A stretch of DNA of 64,000 nucleotides, taken from contig JBBMOL010000097.1 of assembly GCA_037954665.1 (NCBI GenBank), positions 806,001-870,000 of the forward strand, read 5' to 3'. A program made the position numbers and the translations under genes. The DNA is from Laguncularia racemosa. Lineage: Eukaryota; Streptophyta; Magnoliopsida; Myrtales; Combretaceae. The notes beneath the pieces are model-generated. The model was not told the origin of the DNA. It ran no database searches and saw nothing but the letters and a program-made list of their open reading frames with translations. Below are positions 60,379 to 64,000 of this stretch, in pieces. Within the stretch, counting starts at the first letter, position 1. The number at the start of each line of letters is the position of its first letter.

Positions 60379-60775
60379 CACACTCATGGTATACACAAAC
60401 ACTTTTAAGGCTCAACATTTACACTTCAACATACACACATGCCCTCAAACCACAACACACTCTACGGCAGCACACATACGCACATATCCATGGTGCAACA
60501 CACCTTCAAACCACACACTTACACACCACATCACAACAACACGTCTCAACAACAACACACACACCCACGGTGCAACAAACAATTAATGCAACACACAACC
60601 TCAACAGCTTCACACACTCTTACGCTTCAATACACAACCACACAACACACACACTCCCACAATTCACTTCACTTCTACCACAACACACACACTACCAATA
60701 TCCCGGCAACAAAAAAAATGATTCCCAACTTAGTCAAAGTGTATTTAAAGTAATTAATACACAATAACTACACAA
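60379..60775. repeat. Degenerate CA-rich tract
   Basis: About 400 bases very poor in G on the + strand and built of ACACA, CAACAACA and ACCACA words, with two copies of a TGGTGCAACA/CGGTGCAACA phrase. Frames that stay open through it (60375-60767, 60439-60753) are Thr/His-rich by composition and are not called genes. Confidence 0.8.
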
Positions 60776-61140
60776 GTAATGATTGAATTCAATTTCAAAA
60801 CATTTCCTAATTCTCCATGACAAGTCTTCACGTCAAAATGACTACCCAAGGATGAAATTTTGAACCACAACCTCCAATTCTAAAATTACAATGAACAACA
60901 TGGCACAAAGCAACTCAAATACCTTCTATTGGAAACCAATTACAATGATTCCTCTAATTCATCCATGGCAAAGGAACCCTAATTCAATCTCCTTCGAATT
61001 TCAATTCACAAATACTATGGAATTAAGGAATAATTCAACACAAGAACTCAATTCCACTTCCAATAACTTCAATTTTTGAAATGAAAGGACAAGAACCCTA
61101 AATCCCAATTTGTGATTCACAAATTCCCTTTCCACAAAAA

Positions 61141-61156
61141 TCGTGCTCTAATACCA
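61141..61156 (-). other. Primer-binding site of a minus-strand LTR element
   Basis: The minus strand reads TGGTATTAGAGCACGA after a TAATTT spacer and an LTR end CACATCA. Confidence 0.7.
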
Positions 61157-61162
61157 AAATTA

Positions 61163-61700
61163 TGATGTGCTCAAAGTGGATTGCAATATAAATCAAGGAT
61201 GACACAACAAGGAACCAATTTCTAATCAATTGGGGCGTAAACCCTAAATTGAAAATGAAACTCTAATTTGCGTGAACAATAGATAGAAAAAAAGAGCTAA
61301 TTCCTTACTAGATGTTACACACTAGTTGGAATTAGGATTGATTTTGATATTGTTGATATAATGCACAACAAAAATCAAAATCCACTCGCCATAATTTTAG
61401 GAGAATTGATAAGAGTTGGAGCGTGAAAGAACAAGCTTTCCACGACAATTTTAGTCTAAAAAATATGTTTCAAAGTCCCTTACAAACCTACATAATAAGT
61501 ATTTATACCCTATTACAATTATAGGAAAATAACCTAAGTAAAAATAGTATACATGGCCGATCACTTCAAGCTCCAATCACGGTTACAAGGAGGTAACATA
61601 AGACCAGTTTTCCTTTGGTTCAATTCCGTTCATTATAGACCGTGACCCATTCAAAAACCAATTGCTATTGTGCTTGGTCGTCTTTTTGTAAAACCAACAA
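61163..61700 (-). repeat. LTR of a minus-strand element, right end unresolved
   Basis: The LTR starts (plus strand) TGATGTGCTC at 61163 beside the PBS. A minus-strand TATA box TATAAATA lies at 61507-61500. Internal leader sequence (60780-61140) extends to the left without recognisable gag. Confidence 0.55.
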
Positions 61701-61764
61701 AATGTATCTGCTAAAATATAAAAACAATTATTATAAAATAAATAAAGACAATATGTGAACGTCT

Positions 61765-63480
61765 TGGTTCCATTTATTTAAGTAGGCTTTCCAATGCTAG
61801 ATCCAGAGGTTTAATTCCCATCAAATATATATGACAAATCTTATGCTTTGGGAGCTAAGGATCTGCTAAAAGTGATTAAACCTAGCATGGGTCTTATGTT
61901 GAGAAGTATGTCGCCTGTTGACCATCGGTCCTCTTACTATGGTATAGATGATCTCGTGGGTTGTACACTATTCTACATTTGAGGGTTTAATGTGTTGGTT
62001 GTTCAAATGACTATGCTTGCTCTTTCTTTCACCTTTAATGATGTACTCCTTTAATTTACCTTGCCAGACTAGGTCCTTAAGGGCATTCTTCAACTAAGGA
62101 AAATCGTTAGTGTGACATCCTCTTTCTTGGTGGAAAATGTAATATTTATCGAGATCCTTTATTTGCTAATCTCCTTTGTTTTTTTTTTTTTTTTTGGGCA
62201 AGGAAGGATTCCTTTGTACCAAACTTCCATCAATCTTTCTCCTTAAGGTTTGTTAAGAGGAGTGTATTGCTTACAATAAAGGATAGGTTGTTTATGTGGT
62301 AAGTTGTGGTTATCCACCCTATAAGGTCAACTTTCCCCATAGCAAGGGTTAAGTTTATCTCTGACAGGAAACTTGTCACATGGTGACTTCCTATCAAGCC
62401 TAGGGACTTGATCGGTGGATTAGGCTATAGCTATGGCATCCCCGCAATTAATATACTTGGGCGCCTTCTCTTAAAACTGCTAGAACATTTGTAGGTGCTT
62501 CTTCATAATGGACAGGAAGAAAGGGAGTTGGTGGCAAACTCCCTAGATAATAGCACTGAGTGTAATGCTCATATCAAAGTGGGAGATCTCAATCATAACT
62601 TTTGTGAATCACACCATGCACATGTGTAAGGTCTCGATAAGACCCTATCTAATGAGGTTGAGAGAAGAGTTATGCTTCTCTAATTGCTTGCTAGTGGAAA
62701 AGTGCACCCTTGAAGCTAAATATACAATTAAGCTTTGATCTTCCATACCATAGTTGGGTGGCTTTCTTAAGGCTGCTTGTAAAGGCCTTACAAGTAATGA
62801 CCTTAAGACTCCGAACAAGCTCACTTAGGAGTTGTAGTAGTTGAGGTGCTCGTTTGGATCAGTAGTGCCATCATAAAACTCAAGCTGTGGTATCTTAATA
62901 CCATGAGGGAAAGTCTTCTCACATATTTCTTTAATGAAGGAGGATTAGTCTAAACTAAACAAATCCCAAAGATCATTTTTCTTACTCTCCTTAATGGCTG
63001 TGAGTTTCTTGATAAGGTTTTTAATTTTATTGATGGGCGTGTTTCCTTATGCTTGGTAAAAGTGTGCTTCGAAGGGCTCGAATGATCTATTTGTTGGCTC
63101 ATGCCCTTAAGAAGGGGAGTGCTAGGTTTGAGTAGGGGAGCAATCCCTCCTAGGTGGGGATTGCGAACTTTGACTATGAGAGAGCTTTTCACAGTCCTTA
63201 ACCTCTTCTCAATTGTCAAGTTATCCTTGCACATTATGTACCTATCAAAATTGTTAGATATTGTTGCTAAGGTTGTTGTTATCTGCTTGGAGCACATTTA
63301 AGCGCTATTTCAGTTAGCTAAACTACTCTAAGAGCTGTGCATAATTCATAGGTTGAGGTAGTGGCTAGTTAATCTTTGAGGGTCTAATGGTTTCAAGTTG
63401 AGAGTTAGTTCTTGTATTATGAAACATTGTGTATAATAGTGTATGTGGGTGTAGGAGCTTTGGGGGGTGGGGGGGTAGTG
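61765..63480 (-). pseudogene. Gypsy gag relic (Tat/Ogre-like), minus strand
   Basis: Read from right to left: an N-terminal gag frame (63297-62950), then FIKEICEKTFPHGIKIPQLE and FYDGTTDPNEHLNYYNS (about 62940-62825), matching the conserved 'P..YDGTTDP..H' block of plant Gypsy gag. A mid-gag FTKVMIEISHFDMSITLSAI block lies near 62605-62545, then DLDKYYIFHQERGCHTNDF and LKNALKDLVWQGKLKEYII (about 62155-62045), which match the 'K-Y-C-x-F-H-x-x-x-G-H-x-T-x-x-C' region; the last Cys is replaced. HEIIYTIVRGPMVNR near 61955-61910 fits the 'I-x-T-I-x-G-G' block before the protease. Stops and shifts interrupt it, and it ends next to another element's LTR at about 61.7 kb. Confidence 0.78.
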
Positions 63481-63495
63481 GGGGTGGGTAAGGGG
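63462..63495 (+). other. G-quadruplex-forming motif
   Basis: Five G tracts of 6, 7, 5, 3 and 4 bases are separated by loops of 1 to 4 bases. The C-rich strand is the sense strand of the Gypsy element, just inside its PBS. Confidence 0.85.
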
Positions 63496-63516
63496 CGAGG
63501 AGGATGGTGGTGTTGT

Positions 63517-63537
63517 GCTTAACAATAGGCGCTAAAA
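63517..63537 (-). other. Possible Tat-type primer-binding site
   Basis: The minus strand reads TTTTAGCGCCTATTGTTAAGC, similar to the TGGCGCCGTTG-type PBS of Tat/Ogre Gypsy elements. It lies between the gag relic and the putative LTR, where a PBS is expected. Confidence 0.45.
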
Positions 63538-63539
63538 TG

Positions 63540-64000
63540 TTGACGCATGATCTTCACTCCTTTATATACCCAATGTAGCTCCCTTGTAGTTTGTTGGGCC
63601 TATGGAGGTATTAAGCTTGCAATGTCACTCTAATGCCTAAGTCAATAAGATGTAAGGGCATAGAGAGATCACAATGACAATATTCAAAGAGAAAGAATGC
63701 ATAGTGTGTTCAAGAGGAGTTCAATGAGACTTTCTAGGCTAAAGTGTCAACCTTTTCTCTTTTTCCTCTCCCTCCTATCTAGGAGGGAGTCCTTGACTTA
63801 TATGAGCTTTTAGGGTATAAGCATCCAATTGACCTTTGCCCATGCTCTTGAACCCATAAGCATCAAGTACTCTCGGCCATATTTGGCATTTGGTAGGCTT
63901 CTCAAGCATTGTGACCAATTATGGCTCTTTAATTATCTTGCTAGGACATAACTTTCCTAGTGGCCTACCTACGTTCTATTAGAAAGACAGGCTTAGGTCA
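63540..64000 (-). repeat. Probable 5' LTR of the Gypsy element, running off the window
   Basis: Inferred from position upstream of the PBS-like sequence. The LTR would end CGTCAACA (minus strand) near 63539 and extend beyond 64000. No coding sequence. A minus-strand GGGTATATAAAGGAG (about 63571-63557) resembles a TATA box but is too close to the LTR end to be its promoter. Confidence 0.4.

Noticed and set aside
60375..60767. 130-codon Thr/His-rich open frame and an overlapping 104-codon frame
   Set aside because: Both stay open because the CA-rich tract contains few stop codons; the peptides are repetitive and no promoter or splice context is seen.
1..64000. CRISPR arrays, bacterial operons, ribosome binding sites
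   Set aside because: None present; splice sites, plant transposons and gene content show a plant nuclear genome.

Overview
The window is plant nuclear DNA, most probably from a eudicot. It is AT-rich, has intron-containing genes, and is packed with decayed plant-type Copia, Gypsy, LINE, hAT and Harbinger-like elements. Only two host genes can be supported. The first is the 3' part of a LanC-like (GCR2/GCL family) gene on the + strand (about 327-1297), whose upstream exons lie outside the window. The second is a complete nine-exon SnRK2 protein kinase gene on the + strand (23329-26468, 340 residues), closest in its C-terminus to the SnRK2.7/2.8 (subclass II) type.

Layout: 1-1.3 kb LanC-like gene end; 4.28-4.65 kb Tourist-like MITE; 4.74-10.43 kb a LINE 3' end split by a minus-strand Copia element with two LTRs (4798-9898); 14.5-19.2 kb a plus-strand decayed Copia element; 19.4-22 kb a Gypsy LTR end with a tandem-duplicated segment, PBS and gag-protease remnant; 23.3-26.5 kb the SnRK2 gene; 27.5-32.0 kb a minus-strand Copia element; 32.9-33.1 kb a short LTR with a PBS on one side; 36.6-37.25 kb a 634-bp Harbinger-like nonautonomous element; 39.8-41.2 kb a minus-strand hAT transposase relic; 44.4-46.6 kb a long LTR-like element; 47.6-58.0 kb two head-to-tail copies of a roughly 4-kb Gypsy LTR, the second interrupted by another copy of the long LTR-like element; 59.4-59.6 kb an inverted fragment of the same Gypsy LTR; 60.4-60.8 kb a CA-rich tract; 61.1-61.7 kb a minus-strand LTR with PBS; 61.8-64 kb a minus-strand Gypsy gag relic with a Tat-like PBS and a strong G-quadruplex motif.

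The genes do not form a pathway: the SnRK2 kinase acts in osmotic-stress/ABA-related signalling and the LanC-like protein has a poorly defined role. The rest is layered transposon history, including insertions inside insertions. The most unusual features are a tRNA-like Pol III module (A box, B box, T-run) conserved with identical box spacing in the two diverged LTR-like elements; a direct LTR-to-LTR junction with no internal region; a GC-AG intron in the kinase gene; and a LanC-like protein that lacks the expected zinc ligands. All coordinates for decayed elements are by-eye estimates; exon boundaries of the kinase were checked codon by codon.
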